In this document: piece after piece, positions 43,348 through 53,288 of the stretch
Layout: each line of letters opens with the position of its first letter
Numbering within the stretch: position 1 is the first letter of the stretch
Notes under the pieces: model-generated
What the model saw: only the letters and a program-made list of their open reading frames with translations
Told to the model about the DNA's origin: nothing
Database searches by the model: none
Assembly: GCF_963678635.1 (NCBI RefSeq)
Contig: NC_087066.1
Coordinates: forward strand, 6,911,954 to 6,975,953
DNA: 64,000 nt
Reading direction: 5' to 3'
Source of the DNA: Symsagittifera roscoffensis
Taxonomy: Eukaryota; Xenacoelomorpha; Acoela; Convolutidae
Program-made: the position numbers and the translations under genes

Positions 43348-46044
43348 TTAAAGTTGTTTTTGAAATTCAACTTTCTTTAATATTTTAGATTGTGGGATGA
43401 ATAATTTATAATTTTTACGTGGTTGATTTCTAAGTCGTGAAGACTCTCTATGTTCTGACTTGTCGATTTGTTCTTGGGGTATTATTTGTTCTGTCATTTT
43501 TCTATTTTTTCTTTCTTTTTGAGATGTATTTTGATCTAGATTTTTTGTATTGTTTTTTGTGGTGGTTGATTTTGCTATTTGGTTTTCGAGGTGAAAATCT
43601 TTTTGTTCCTTTGTTGTATTTTCCGTATGTGGGTCATTTTGAATAACTTGTAAACCTGTAAAAGAATATAATTGAGTTAGTTTGCGGAGTGCGTATTCTT
43701 TTGGATAATAAGGTAATAGGTTATTTCGGTGTTGAACGATTTCTTTTTTGTCTGAGTCGGTGATTTTATATGTGACATCAGTGGGTTTTGTAATTATTTG
43801 GTATGGTCCTTTACGAAGGGGTTGTAATTTTTTTGAAATTCCTTTTTGAGTATTAAAATTGGGTATTAAAACAAATGTTCCAATTTTTAAATCGGAGGCT
43901 GGTGTAAAGCGTGAATTTATTTGTTCATTAATGTTTTGCCTTTGTAACAACTTTTTTGTTACTTTTTGGTAAATTTCATTGTGTTTTTTATCTCTGTTTA
44001 AAATCCATTCGGTGTGTGTACCGGAGGCTAATTTAAGAATTTGTGGGTGATGAAAATGATCTTCATCGTGTGTATGTAAAGGTAGGTTATAACAGATTGA
44101 GTCTTTATTTGGTTGACAATAACCTTGTGCGTTTTTATGAGAGTTTGCTGTAAACATTATTGGTTTGCGTGGCTTTTGGTTAAAAACCATTTCATATGGT
44201 GACATTCCTAGAGTTGTCGTAATTTGTGAATTATATGCTAAGGGAAATAATTTGACATCTGCTGACCATTCGGTGTATCTTGTATCATTTCCATTGATGA
44301 TACATCTGAGATATTCTTGTAATGAACGGTTCATACCTTCGACTAAGCAGTTTGTCCAAGGTGCGTGAGATGTACGTGGTTTGTGTTTAATGTTATATAA
44401 ATGACATAGTGTGATGATTTCATTATTTATGAATTCTGTACCATTGTCTGTAACTAAAATTTCTGGTAGTCCAAATTTTGCTATCCAGTGTTCATAAAGC
44501 GTTGTGTAAGCATAATAAGCGTTACAATGTGGTACTGGGTTAAGTGCTACATAATGTGTAAATGCGTCAACAATTACCATAATGTAAGAGTTTCCTTCGG
44601 ATGAGGGTGAAATTGGTCCTTTTGTATCAAAGGAGATACGGTGGTTAAAGTACAAACTTTGTCCTTTAAAGTCTTGTTTTTGTGCTATTTGTTTTTGATT
44701 TGGATAAGGTTTATTTAGTTGACATACTATACAATCATTGCATAGTACTTTTATCCAAATTGGTGCATTTGGGAAATAAAAGTTTTGTATGAAATTTGAA
44801 TATGTTTTCTCTGATCCAGAGTGTCCTTTAATATTTTGTGTATGTGAAATATTAAAAGCTATGAGAATCATACTTAGAGGGAGACAGGGAACTGTAGATT
44901 CATTTAATTTGTATTCTAGAAGGTCTGTGTTTTCGTTAATTGTTGTATTCTTGAATTTTCGAAAATATCGGAGGAGTGTTTTATTTCCTAAAATAGTTGT
45001 ATCTGCCTTGACGGGTTTAGTTTTATATTTGTGCCATGATTTTAGTTGTCTAATTACTGGGTCAAGATTTTGGTATTGTTTCAATGTTGAAATTGTAATT
45101 GTTTTTGTTGGGGGGAGAAAAATGTTTTCTATTTCTAATTTAGATAAAGGAATTGTATCAAGTGGGTCATGAAGGTCAAATATTTGATTTATTGTGTATT
45201 TTGAATCGTTTGTTTGTGGTCCTGATAAATTTATTTTATCAGTTAGGTTTTCTTTTTCAATTAGTGGAAAAAGGTCTTTTTTATGCGAGTGTTGTTTTAC
45301 TCTTTTTTGTTGGGTGTTACTTTTTATCCATTGTGCATATGGGATTGGTTTAAAAGTTGATGTTCCAAGTAGGTCAACTTCATAGTGATTATTTTGACAA
45401 TCTAAATAAAGTGGGAAGTGTTGTAGATTGTTTATCTGTGATTGTTCAACGTCAGTTTTTACTGCATATTTGCATTCTAGTCGGGGTGATGTTTCGTTTT
45501 TTGCAAGGTAGAATTTTATATTTTTGGGTATTTCAACTGTGGTTTTACGTGTAAGTAATTCCGGTGGCGTATTTCGACTTAATGTGTCTGGTAATGCAAG
45601 ATTCTTTCCTGCTGTCCAAACTATATGTAAGTTTGGGAATTTCATTAGAATTAGTTGAAATCTATAAACTCGGTGATTTGGATTATATTTTTGTGTAAAG
45701 AGAAAAATGATTGGTTTGTGATCTGTGAATAGAACTGTTGGATGTTTTGATCCAAGTATCAGAAATTCATATTCTGTAAGTGTATAGATTATGGCTGTAC
45801 ATTCTCTCATTAGGGTTGAGAGTCTTAGCTCTGCTTGAGTGAATAATCGAGAGTTTGCTGATATAAGGTTCATTTTGTTTGTACCATTATGTGATTGTAA
45901 TAATGCTGCGCCGATGCCAAAGTTCGAAGCATCGCACATTGCATAAAATGGTTGATTTGAATCTGGAATTGTGTTTGAAATTTGTTCAGTTAGAAGTTTT
46001 TTTAATTTCTTCAAATCGTGCTTGATGTTCTGTGTTCCATTCAA
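43348..46044 (-). CDS. RNase H and integrase of the 18.9-kb element
   Basis: 898 codons. RNase H opens the frame (YAMCDASNFGIGAALLQ), with Glu in MRECTAIIYTL, Asp in FTDHKPI and Asp in LPDTLSR. The integrase has an HHCC module (HTQNIKGHSG ... CIVCQ), the core D,D,E (ISFDTKGP; VTDNGTEF; CLVEGMNR) and a GPY-type C-terminus (RKGPYQI). The tail is Lys/Asn/Gln-rich. The listed ATG is internal: the frame joins RT by a one-base shift at an A7 run (element strand) near 46000. All catalytic residues are kept, unlike in the element at 1-13 kb. Confidence 0.92.
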   Translation of the reverse strand: MNGTQNIKHDLKKLKKLLTEQISNTIPDSNQPFYAMCDASNFGIGAALLQSHNGTNKMNLISANSRLFTQAELRLSTLMRECTAIIYTLTEYEFLILGSKHPTVLFTDHKPIIFLFTQKYNPNHRVYRFQLILMKFPNLHIVWTAGKNLALPDTLSRNTPPELLTRKTTVEIPKNIKFYLAKNETSPRLECKYAVKTDVEQSQINNLQHFPLYLDCQNNHYEVDLLGTSTFKPIPYAQWIKSNTQQKRVKQHSHKKDLFPLIEKENLTDKINLSGPQTNDSKYTINQIFDLHDPLDTIPLSKLEIENIFLPPTKTITISTLKQYQNLDPVIRQLKSWHKYKTKPVKADTTILGNKTLLRYFRKFKNTTINENTDLLEYKLNESTVPCLPLSMILIAFNISHTQNIKGHSGSEKTYSNFIQNFYFPNAPIWIKVLCNDCIVCQLNKPYPNQKQIAQKQDFKGQSLYFNHRISFDTKGPISPSSEGNSYIMVIVDAFTHYVALNPVPHCNAYYAYTTLYEHWIAKFGLPEILVTDNGTEFINNEIITLCHLYNIKHKPRTSHAPWTNCLVEGMNRSLQEYLRCIINGNDTRYTEWSADVKLFPLAYNSQITTTLGMSPYEMVFNQKPRKPIMFTANSHKNAQGYCQPNKDSICYNLPLHTHDEDHFHHPQILKLASGTHTEWILNRDKKHNEIYQKVTKKLLQRQNINEQINSRFTPASDLKIGTFVLIPNFNTQKGISKKLQPLRKGPYQIITKPTDVTYKITDSDKKEIVQHRNNLLPYYPKEYALRKLTQLYSFTGLQVIQNDPHTENTTKEQKDFHLENQIAKSTTTKNNTKNLDQNTSQKERKNRKMTEQIIPQEQIDKSEHRESSRLRNQPRKNYKLFIPQSKILKKVEFQKQL

Positions 46045-47500
46045 AATTATTTTGTTGTCTAAGTATATTATAAAATGGTCTTAGGTATAATTGCATTTTA
46101 TAGACATATTTACTTAAAAAATTCAACATTCCAAGGAATTCTTGGATTTTCTTTTTGTTTGTTGGTGGTTGGAGTTTTTGAATAGCATCAATGCGTGATT
46201 TTAATGGGGTGATTGTTTTTCTTTCTATATTATGTCCTAAGAATTTTACTCTTGTCAAAAAGAAGTGTGATTTATCAGGGGCGGCCTTCAGATTTTCGTT
46301 CTGAAGTATTTGGTGATATTGTTCTAAAACATTGAACATTTCTTCTTTAGTCTGTGATTGCATAAAAACATCGTCTAAATAGGTGATTGCGTTTTTCTTG
46401 AGTATTAGTGGTCGAAAAATTTTGCTCATAAAAGCTGAAAATGCTGCTGGTCCTATGGATATTCCATAGAATAAGCGGTTGAATTCATACTGTTGGTTTC
46501 CAATAACAAATTGTGTTAAACGTCGCGATTGTTCATCTAATGACATTTGATTGTATGCACTCTTCATATCTGCGGTTGTAAAGTATTTTCCGTTTATTTT
46601 TGTTAAAATAACTTGTATTGGTTCAATAGGCCAATTACACTTTGATTCATCTATGAGTGAGTTGAGGTATCTATTGTCGAGAACGATTTTTAATGATTCT
46701 CCTTTGGCTAGAATGATAACAGGGTTGATAAATGTGTTACCTTTTGGTTGTTCTTCTTTATTTACTGGTGAGATTATATTGTATTGTTCTAAAATATCAA
46801 GTAATCTGTTCACTTTATCGTGTAAATGAATTGGTACTTTACTTGCTCTTTGTTTTTTGAAAACTGCGTCTGGTTTTAATGGGAGATGTAGTGATGAGCG
46901 GATTTTGCCAACATCAAATTTGGATGTTGCATAGACTGATGAATATTTAATTAGCTGTTTGGCTAATTTTTCAAATTCGTCTTGTGTTATTTGTGAATGT
47001 TGGAAATTAAACATTGTTAAAAATTTCTGTTGATTCTCTGTGTAGTTATTTATGTTGAATGTCGGTTTGAAATATGGGGTTTTTGTAAAATAATCCGTAT
47101 TTCTTTTTTTGTTACTTATTATATTATTTATGGATAATTCTTCATTAAGAATTGTGGATTGACAAATATCTAATAATTGGAGTATATTATTTACGCGATA
47201 TGCTTTTTCGTATATTGGTGATATTGTAGCGTTAGTTTCGCAATAGCCTAAAAGTCCTAAAGGTAGTGTTACTTGATAGGGTGTATTGTTGTATACATGT
47301 AGAGAAATAATATCTGAATTCGAGTTTTTCAAAAATTTTATGGATGAAATTGTGATTTTGAAAAACTTATGGATAGGTTTGAATTCTAAATCTGACATAT
47401 AGAGTTGTTGTTTGTTTTGTTTTTTATCATATTGGTGAACTTGTTTTATTGAAAAATTATATATGTTTCCTGATAGTGGTTTCAGGTGTTTTCTTTGTTG
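45986..47500 (-). CDS. Reverse transcriptase of the 18.9-kb element
   Basis: Domain blocks: SLKIVLDNRYLN, FTTADMKSAYNQMSL (catalytic Asp), LFYGISIGPAAFSAFM and ITYLDDVFMQ (YLDD pair). The first ATG is at 47398, but the frame is open upstream into the gag end, one base forward of the gag frame, so RT is probably made by frameshifting from gag-protease. The C-terminal FEEIKKTSN stop results from the A7 slip that separates it from RNase H. Confidence 0.92.
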   Translation of the reverse strand, partial: QQRKHLKPLSGNIYNFSIKQVHQYDKKQNKQQLYMSDLEFKPIHKFFKITISSIKFLKNSNSDIISLHVYNNTPYQVTLPLGLLGYCETNATISPIYEKAYRVNNILQLLDICQSTILNEELSINNIISNKKRNTDYFTKTPYFKPTFNINNYTENQQKFLTMFNFQHSQITQDEFEKLAKQLIKYSSVYATSKFDVGKIRSSLHLPLKPDAVFKKQRASKVPIHLHDKVNRLLDILEQYNIISPVNKEEQPKGNTFINPVIILAKGESLKIVLDNRYLNSLIDESKCNWPIEPIQVILTKINGKYFTTADMKSAYNQMSLDEQSRRLTQFVIGNQQYEFNRLFYGISIGPAAFSAFMSKIFRPLILKKNAITYLDDVFMQSQTKEEMFNVLEQYHQILQNENLKAAPDKSHFFLTRVKFLGHNIERKTITPLKSRIDAIQKLQPPTNKKKIQEFLGMLNFLSKYVYKMQLYLRPFYNILRQQNNFEWNTEHQARFEEIKKTSN

Positions 47501-47501
47501 G

Positions 47502-50500
47502 TTATATATTGGATAAAATTTTGAAAAGAATGGTGGTTGTTTGTTTAATCTTTGAAAAAATGTTAGGGATGTGTCTTTTGCTTTTGTATTTATCTTTGAT
47601 TAGTATTTTACTGTTTAATATGTTGATTGTTGGTATATATTTAGAGATAAATGGTATTCCAATGATATTGTGTTTAATATCAGTGATATGGAATATTTGT
47701 TTAAATGGTTTAGTTAAAATTTTATTTTGCTCCATTGTTCTTGTGGGGAGAAGAAATAATTGAATTTTTCCATAGTTTACCAATGTTGATCCTTGTGCTG
47801 TTGCTAGTTTACTGGAGGTTTCAAGAGGTGTTAGCTTTGGGTGTAAGGTTTTTATTTCATTCCATGTGGGAATGTTTATTATATTTGATTCTGCTCCTGA
47901 ATCAATTAGAAAATCAATTTCAAGATCTGGTGGTTGAAATTCTTTGCTTCTTGGACTTTCTAAAAGAAATGGTATTGTCCAAATTTTTTCTTTGGGTTGT
48001 TCTTTTTGTAAGTTTTGATAGATGTGATTTGTATTCAAGCATTTTGTTTTGTCATTTTTATTGGGTTGATTTGTAGTGTTAATTTCATTAGTTTTTTGCG
48101 TCGTCGGTGTGGAATGGATGGGTTCAATATAATAATTGTGAAGGAGTTCTGATTGATTTTCATATATGTGTGATGAAAATGGTTGTTCATATATAATAGG
48201 TTCATAGTCATTTTCGACTGCTATCATATTGATGGAGATAGTGTTTTCTGTTTCACTTTCTGAGTCTGATGATTCACAGTTTATTTGATTGAGTTGTAAC
48301 ATATCATTTACTGTGTCGTCAATACCTGGAGGGTCTGATGTTGTTTCTGGATTTGATTGTACTTGATTTATATTCCTTTGATGTTTAGGTGTACTACTTC
48401 TATGGCGATTATTAGAATTATTATAATGGTTATTATTCCTGTGTGGTGATTGGGAATAATTTCTATAACGATTATTATAACTTGAATGTCGATTTTGTGA
48501 TTTATTTCGTGATCTGTTTTGGTAATTATTGTTTGGTCTGTTATAGTTCGATCTATTATATGAGTTATTCCGTGATCGATTGTTCGGGTAATTCTGGTTT
48601 CGGTTGTTTGAATAACTTCTATTCCGATTATTGGAGTAGTTTCTATTCCTATTGTATGATGAATTTCGGGATTGATTGTTTGGATAGTAATTATTTCTTG
48701 ATTGGGAATTAGATCTAGAAACAAATCGTGTTGTATTTGAATTTGATCTGGAGTAGTTATTTCGACTATTTGGTCTATTGTAGTGATTTTGTGATGAATT
48801 TTGCGTATTTCTTCGTTCTGGTGATCTTCCTCTATAACTTGAGTTATGTGGTGATTGGTTTCTTGTATAATTTGTATTGTTCGGGAGTGGTTTTCCTGAA
48901 CTATTGTTGCTGTATACATTTTTGTTCGGTAGATTTTGATCTTTCTTCATATATTGATAGAATGACTTATTTGGTTCTTTGTATTTTTGAGGTTTATTTT
49001 GATTATCTTGCTGTTTTTGTCTACATTCAGAAATACTATGTCCGTATCGTCGGCAATAATTACACCATTTTTTGAAAGATGGTTTGCCTTTAAAGTTTGG
49101 GTGTTTTTCGTAAATATTGAGTATTTCAGTGATTTTTTCAACGAGGTCTGTATCTGATTCCTGTATATTATTTATATTTGTGGAAGCTGTTTCAATTCTG
49201 TTAACGTATTGTAATTTCAGATTTTCCGTTTCTTCGAGTTTCATTGTGATTTCTGCTTGTTCTAGTTTGTCTACTAGTTTTCGAAAATCTAAATCGGGTT
49301 CTCGAATTGAAGAAGGATGGGATGCTCTCTTTTTTATTGCTATTTTTCTTAATTGCGGTGTTAAGGTCATCATTAAGATTTCTGTCATCTTTGTGTTTTT
49401 ATAGTCGTGTGTATTTAATGAATATGCTTTTCGAACTAGTGTTTCGATGCGTACTGCTAATTGCTTGATGGTTTCATTTGGTAATCTGCGAATTTCATTA
49501 CATAAAACTCTTTGTTGTTGTTTGTTTCTTTCGGAGTAAAACATTTTTGAAAATTCTTGTGTAAACCTTTTCCAATTTGATTTTATTTCTATAGGCAATA
49601 CTGAAAACCATTTTTGGGCTGCGCCGTCTAAAGTTTTTTGTATCAACGCTGTGCGTCGATGTATCCAGTTTTGATGTAGTTGCGTATTAATTGGTTCAGG
49701 TCCTATATTTAAAATCAAATTTGCTGTTACTGCATTTAAATTGTCTTCTACAGAATATTCAGGGTCTGTTCCTGTGAATACCATTAAAGGTTTATTTGAT
49801 GTTATTGATGATCCACCCATAAGGTATGGATTCATTGTCATTTGTAATGATTCTGCTGCATTTGGCATTTGAGAAAAATTTGAAAGTTGATTTCTTGTTA
49901 TTTCGTGTTGTTGAAGATAATATGGGAGTGGTATTTCATTTTGCATTTGTGTCGGTTGATACGAGTGTGTGATCATTGGGTTTTGTTGCTGAATTGGTTG
50001 AAAATATTGTGTATTAATTGGGTTTTGTTGTTGAATTGGTTGTTGATTTTGTGTATCTATCGGTTGTGGAGAAAAAATTCTATGATTTGTATGTGGTTTC
50101 TGTACTCCTTGTCCACGATATTCTTGATTATATGGTGCAAATATATCTGGTTGTAAAAAATCATCATCTGAGGATAAGTAATCCATTTGATAAGATGTTT
50201 GTTTTTTATTTTTATTTTGTTGAAAAAATGGATAGTTTTCACTACGATCCTGTGAAGGATGTAAATTTGTTTGAAAGTTTACTGAATTAGTTTGTGCCAT
50301 TGGGTTATCCCAGTTTCGAGATCTTGTGTAATTATTAAAATTTTTTCGTGGGGGATAATTTGTTTTTGATGGATGTGTGTAATTATAATTATGTTCTGCA
50401 AAATTGTTTCTAGTGAACGTTTTACGTGTTTTTGACGGTATTGTCATGGGTCTGTATGTTTGATAATCCATGTGTGAATATTTTGGGGCAACCGAAGGTT

Positions 50501-51593
50501 TAACGGTTGATTGTAAGGTTACTTGTGTTTGTGAAGGGTTTGTATTTCTTGGTGTTGTTAAATTTGGACGTATTGGTGAAATACTTTGTTGTGTAGTTGT
50601 TGTGTGTACGATTTCTTCATTTATGAAGTGTGATGGTGTCTGGATATCTTGTTGAGTGAGATTTCTAGTTCCATTGAGGTTTTCATTGTGTATGACTGTG
50701 GAGTTTAAACTATTATTTTGCATATCAGGTAAAAATGTATTATAGTTTAATGGTGTTGCATCAATGGTTAATGGTATTACTCTTACATAATCTCTTACAT
50801 AAGATATTGTACTTATTGCTTGACTTGAGATTGATTGTGGGAAGTTTATGAATGCGGGATGAGACCATTCGGGGTCCCAAACATAGTCTGATTGTTCTGT
50901 GATGGCAGTATCATCGTTTGAGTTTTGGGGTCTAAAATTTTTTCTTGCTTGTGAAATTAAATCAATATTATGTGTGAAATAATCTATTATGAACCATGCC
51001 AAAATTTTTTGTAAGTCGTGTTTTGTATGTAGTGAAACTTCATCTTTCGTGAAATTTTCTTTAATTATATTTAGAAAACTAGAGAGTAGTGTGATTTCAT
51101 GTCGTACTCTTATATGTTTAGATGTTTCTGTCGGTGAAACATTTGTGATTGGGATTTCGTTTTCTAATATCGAGATATAACTATATATTATTGCAAAAAC
51201 TTCATTGGTGAATATGGAGTTTGCTCTTTGTGAGTTATGATATTGTATGCTTTTTATATATTCTGAGAATACTTTTGAGAATTCTAAATCAAGGTCGTCT
51301 GTTTGAATTACATATTTGCTGTGATTCTGGTTTGGTGAGTTGAATTCTATGGAGTAGATTCCGTATTGTTGTGTTAAGTTACATATATCTTTCAAATAAT
51401 GATCGATAATTTGTCTTTTGATTTTTACATCTGGGAACTCTGTTTTACATGGACTGATTCCGGGTTCAAACAAATTTAAGAGTAAATTTTTGCAAAATAT
51501 ATGCTGTCCTCTATCAGTGGTTGCATCTACGATAAAGGGGAAGATATCATCATCATCTGGACTTTCTTCACCTGGGGTGTGTGTTGAGCTCAT
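47502..51593 (-). CDS. Gag-protease polyprotein of the 18.9-kb element
   Basis: 1363 codons from ATG 51593 (MSSTHTPGEESPDDDD). About 580 N-terminal residues are Asn/Gln/Thr-rich. A Ty3/gypsy capsid follows at about residues 600-800 (AAQKWFSVLPIEIKSNWKRF; ETLVRKAYSL). A CCHC knuckle CNYCRRYGHSISEC comes next, then about 200 residues dominated by Asn, Arg, Ser and Tyr (RNYSNNRNRSYSNN), an RNA-binding or condensate-prone tract. The retropepsin active site FLIDSGAESNII is near residue 1235. Length is more than twice that of usual gypsy Gag. The frame is intact. Confidence 0.92.
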   Translation of the reverse strand: MSSTHTPGEESPDDDDIFPFIVDATTDRGQHIFCKNLLLNLFEPGISPCKTEFPDVKIKRQIIDHYLKDICNLTQQYGIYSIEFNSPNQNHSKYVIQTDDLDLEFSKVFSEYIKSIQYHNSQRANSIFTNEVFAIIYSYISILENEIPITNVSPTETSKHIRVRHEITLLSSFLNIIKENFTKDEVSLHTKHDLQKILAWFIIDYFTHNIDLISQARKNFRPQNSNDDTAITEQSDYVWDPEWSHPAFINFPQSISSQAISTISYVRDYVRVIPLTIDATPLNYNTFLPDMQNNSLNSTVIHNENLNGTRNLTQQDIQTPSHFINEEIVHTTTTQQSISPIRPNLTTPRNTNPSQTQVTLQSTVKPSVAPKYSHMDYQTYRPMTIPSKTRKTFTRNNFAEHNYNYTHPSKTNYPPRKNFNNYTRSRNWDNPMAQTNSVNFQTNLHPSQDRSENYPFFQQNKNKKQTSYQMDYLSSDDDFLQPDIFAPYNQEYRGQGVQKPHTNHRIFSPQPIDTQNQQPIQQQNPINTQYFQPIQQQNPMITHSYQPTQMQNEIPLPYYLQQHEITRNQLSNFSQMPNAAESLQMTMNPYLMGGSSITSNKPLMVFTGTDPEYSVEDNLNAVTANLILNIGPEPINTQLHQNWIHRRTALIQKTLDGAAQKWFSVLPIEIKSNWKRFTQEFSKMFYSERNKQQQRVLCNEIRRLPNETIKQLAVRIETLVRKAYSLNTHDYKNTKMTEILMMTLTPQLRKIAIKKRASHPSSIREPDLDFRKLVDKLEQAEITMKLEETENLKLQYVNRIETASTNINNIQESDTDLVEKITEILNIYEKHPNFKGKPSFKKWCNYCRRYGHSISECRQKQQDNQNKPQKYKEPNKSFYQYMKKDQNLPNKNVYSNNSSGKPLPNNTNYTRNQSPHNSSYRGRSPERRNTQNSSQNHYNRPNSRNNYSRSNSNTTRFVSRSNSQSRNNYYPNNQSRNSSYNRNRNYSNNRNRSYSNNRNQNYPNNRSRNNSYNRSNYNRPNNNYQNRSRNKSQNRHSSYNNRYRNYSQSPHRNNNHYNNSNNRHRSSTPKHQRNINQVQSNPETTSDPPGIDDTVNDMLQLNQINCESSDSESETENTISINMIAVENDYEPIIYEQPFSSHIYENQSELLHNYYIEPIHSTPTTQKTNEINTTNQPNKNDKTKCLNTNHIYQNLQKEQPKEKIWTIPFLLESPRSKEFQPPDLEIDFLIDSGAESNIINIPTWNEIKTLHPKLTPLETSSKLATAQGSTLVNYGKIQLFLLPTRTMEQNKILTKPFKQIFHITDIKHNIIGIPFISKYIPTINILNSKILIKDKYKSKRHIPNIFSKIKQTTTILFKILSNI

Positions 51594-52035
51594 TTTTTCG
51601 TTTGATGACTGTTAATATGTAACTATCGATGTGTCTAATTGGTTGATTCCAATTGTATAAATGTACTGGTTTGTGTTTATATTGCTTTTTTATTCTTCTT
51701 TTTCCTCTTTTTGATGAATTTGAAGTTGTTTCTGAGTCGGAAAAATATAATTGATCGTGAATGGGGCAATTTTTATCTATAGATTCTTTTAATTTATAAA
51801 ATTCGTCTAAACTGCTGGTTTCTGATTCTGAAAATGCGTTGCGGTTTTTGGAAAATCTTTTTCGTGTAATTTGTCTTTGTTTGGTTATTATTTTTCTTTT
51901 TAGTGTTTGTCGTTTTGTTCTGATATATCCAACTGTTTGTGTGTGTGGTGTGATTACAAGATCGTATTTTTTGTTATCTATTTCACAATTGTGTAAAACG
52001 ATTGTTTGTTTATTTCCTAGGTTTTTAAATGACAT
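51568..52035 (-). CDS. Small basic ORF upstream of and overlapping gag, function unknown
   Basis: 155 codons from ATG 52035 to a stop at 51568, overlapping the gag start by 26 nt in another frame. The middle is very Lys/Arg-rich (RTKRQTLKRKIITKQRQITR), followed by an acidic Ser cluster (SESETSSLDE) and a second basic patch (KRGKRRIKKQYKHK). Basic patches could bind RNA or act as nuclear localisation signals. ORFs before gag are rare in LTR elements. I recognise no family. Confidence 0.6.
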   Translation of the reverse strand: MSFKNLGNKQTIVLHNCEIDNKKYDLVITPHTQTVGYIRTKRQTLKRKIITKQRQITRKRFSKNRNAFSESETSSLDEFYKLKESIDKNCPIHDQLYFSDSETTSNSSKRGKRRIKKQYKHKPVHLYNWNQPIRHIDSYILTVIKRKNELNTHPR

Positions 52036-53288
52036 AAGGTTTAGGATGACGGATGCAAAATGGTTGTTAAATGATTTCTATTTTCTTAGACTGTTAGTCC
52101 TTACGATTTTTTGGTTAGCCTAACCTGGGTCTATTTGTTCAGGGTTGGGGAGAAAAGTATATCGATTCCGAAGAATGATTTTATACTTTCTCGTGGCTAG
52201 TATAGGCTAAGGTGTTAACTTACTTAATCTTACTTAAGGGTAGTGATTGTGTTCAGGGTTGGAGAATAGTAAATCGATCCACAAGGTTCAGGTATAATTA
52301 GAACGCGAGTAGTTCGTTAGATACTATTTTAAACTTACTAAGTCTAAGATTTATCCTGGGTCTGGTAAGAGGGGGGGATCAAGTGAAGGATGAATAACCG
52401 AAGTTCTTCACTGTTTATCCTAATTTGAATGATTAGTTTTGTTCAAAAATTTCTGTTAGTCCTGGGTTTTTTTAGAAAGGGTTGGATAGTGAATCGACGT
52501 TTGAGGTCGTTAGACACTAGCTAAGTGGGTGGGGGAGAACAAAATTGTTCTTTTTGATCCAAGGAGAGGCCTTGATGATCAAGTTTTAAATTTAATTAAA
52601 TAGAAAATGATTTAAGATCCAAGGATGAGCCTTGATGATCTGATTTTAAATTTAAGTGAATTTAAGTTTAAAATGATTTAAATTTGTGTAGAGAAAAGAT
52701 TTAGTGTTTTTATGATATTAGTGAGCTTATGAATGCTGTTATGTTTAGGTGATGAAGCTGGAACAACAGGATGATTTATAGTTACTAACCATTTATTGTC
52801 ATGCTACTAATTTTTATTTTGATTTTTCAATAAATATTTTTCAAACATGTTTTGTATATTACTGCAGAATTTAGGAAAACGATCTGAGATCTCCTTATCA
52901 ATCGTTATTGTATATTAATAATTTGGTTTAGCGCCTGAAATAATTTTGAAGATTGACTTCAAGATTTTATGTTTGCAAATGAAAATCTAAATTCATTGCT
53001 AGTAGTATTCTAAATACAAAAGTTTGTGTTGGCTTTTGCCGAACTATCATATAACTATATGGTAAGTTTCTACTTTGTCGTATGTCGTCTCTGCTTCGAG
53101 GTCTTCTTGCAATTCCGGGTAGTTCTCTTATCGTTCGGAATATTGGTTTTGATCTATTGAGTCGTAGAGACATTTCGATTAAATTATCGTCGTGTAACAA
53201 TTTTAAAAATGTTTTGTCTAAATTCTAATCTATTTTTGGTTAATTCTAAGCTATTAAGGTCTTGTTCGAGACTTATGGTCGCACCAGA
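52036..53288 (-). other. 5' leader of the 18.9-kb element with paired hairpins and diverged repeats
   Basis: About 1.25 kb before the first ORF. Two copies 60 bp apart (52556 and 52616) share GATCCAAGG, a variable 5-nt loop, CCTTGATGATC and TTTTAAATTTAA; each forms a CAAGG/CCTTG hairpin. Three weaker copies of AGGGTTGG followed by AGT-ATCGA lie near 52140, 52250 and 52485. Such features suit RNA packaging or dimerisation, which is inference. Confidence 0.55.
53265..53286 (-). promoter_or_regulatory. Primer-binding site of the 18.9-kb element
   Basis: Two bases inside the 5' LTR the element strand reads TGGTGCGACCATAAG; the plus strand therefore ends in GTCGCACCA, like a tRNA 3' terminus. The match to tRNA form continues inward to a T-loop-like TTCGAG at 53265-53270. 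The tRNA identity is not resolved. Confidence 0.7.

Noticed and set aside
48368-48919. 183-codon minus-strand frame rich in Ile, Thr and His
   Set aside because: It is an alternative frame of the low-complexity Asn/Arg tract of Gag; composition follows from the repeat, and Gag is clearly the coding frame.
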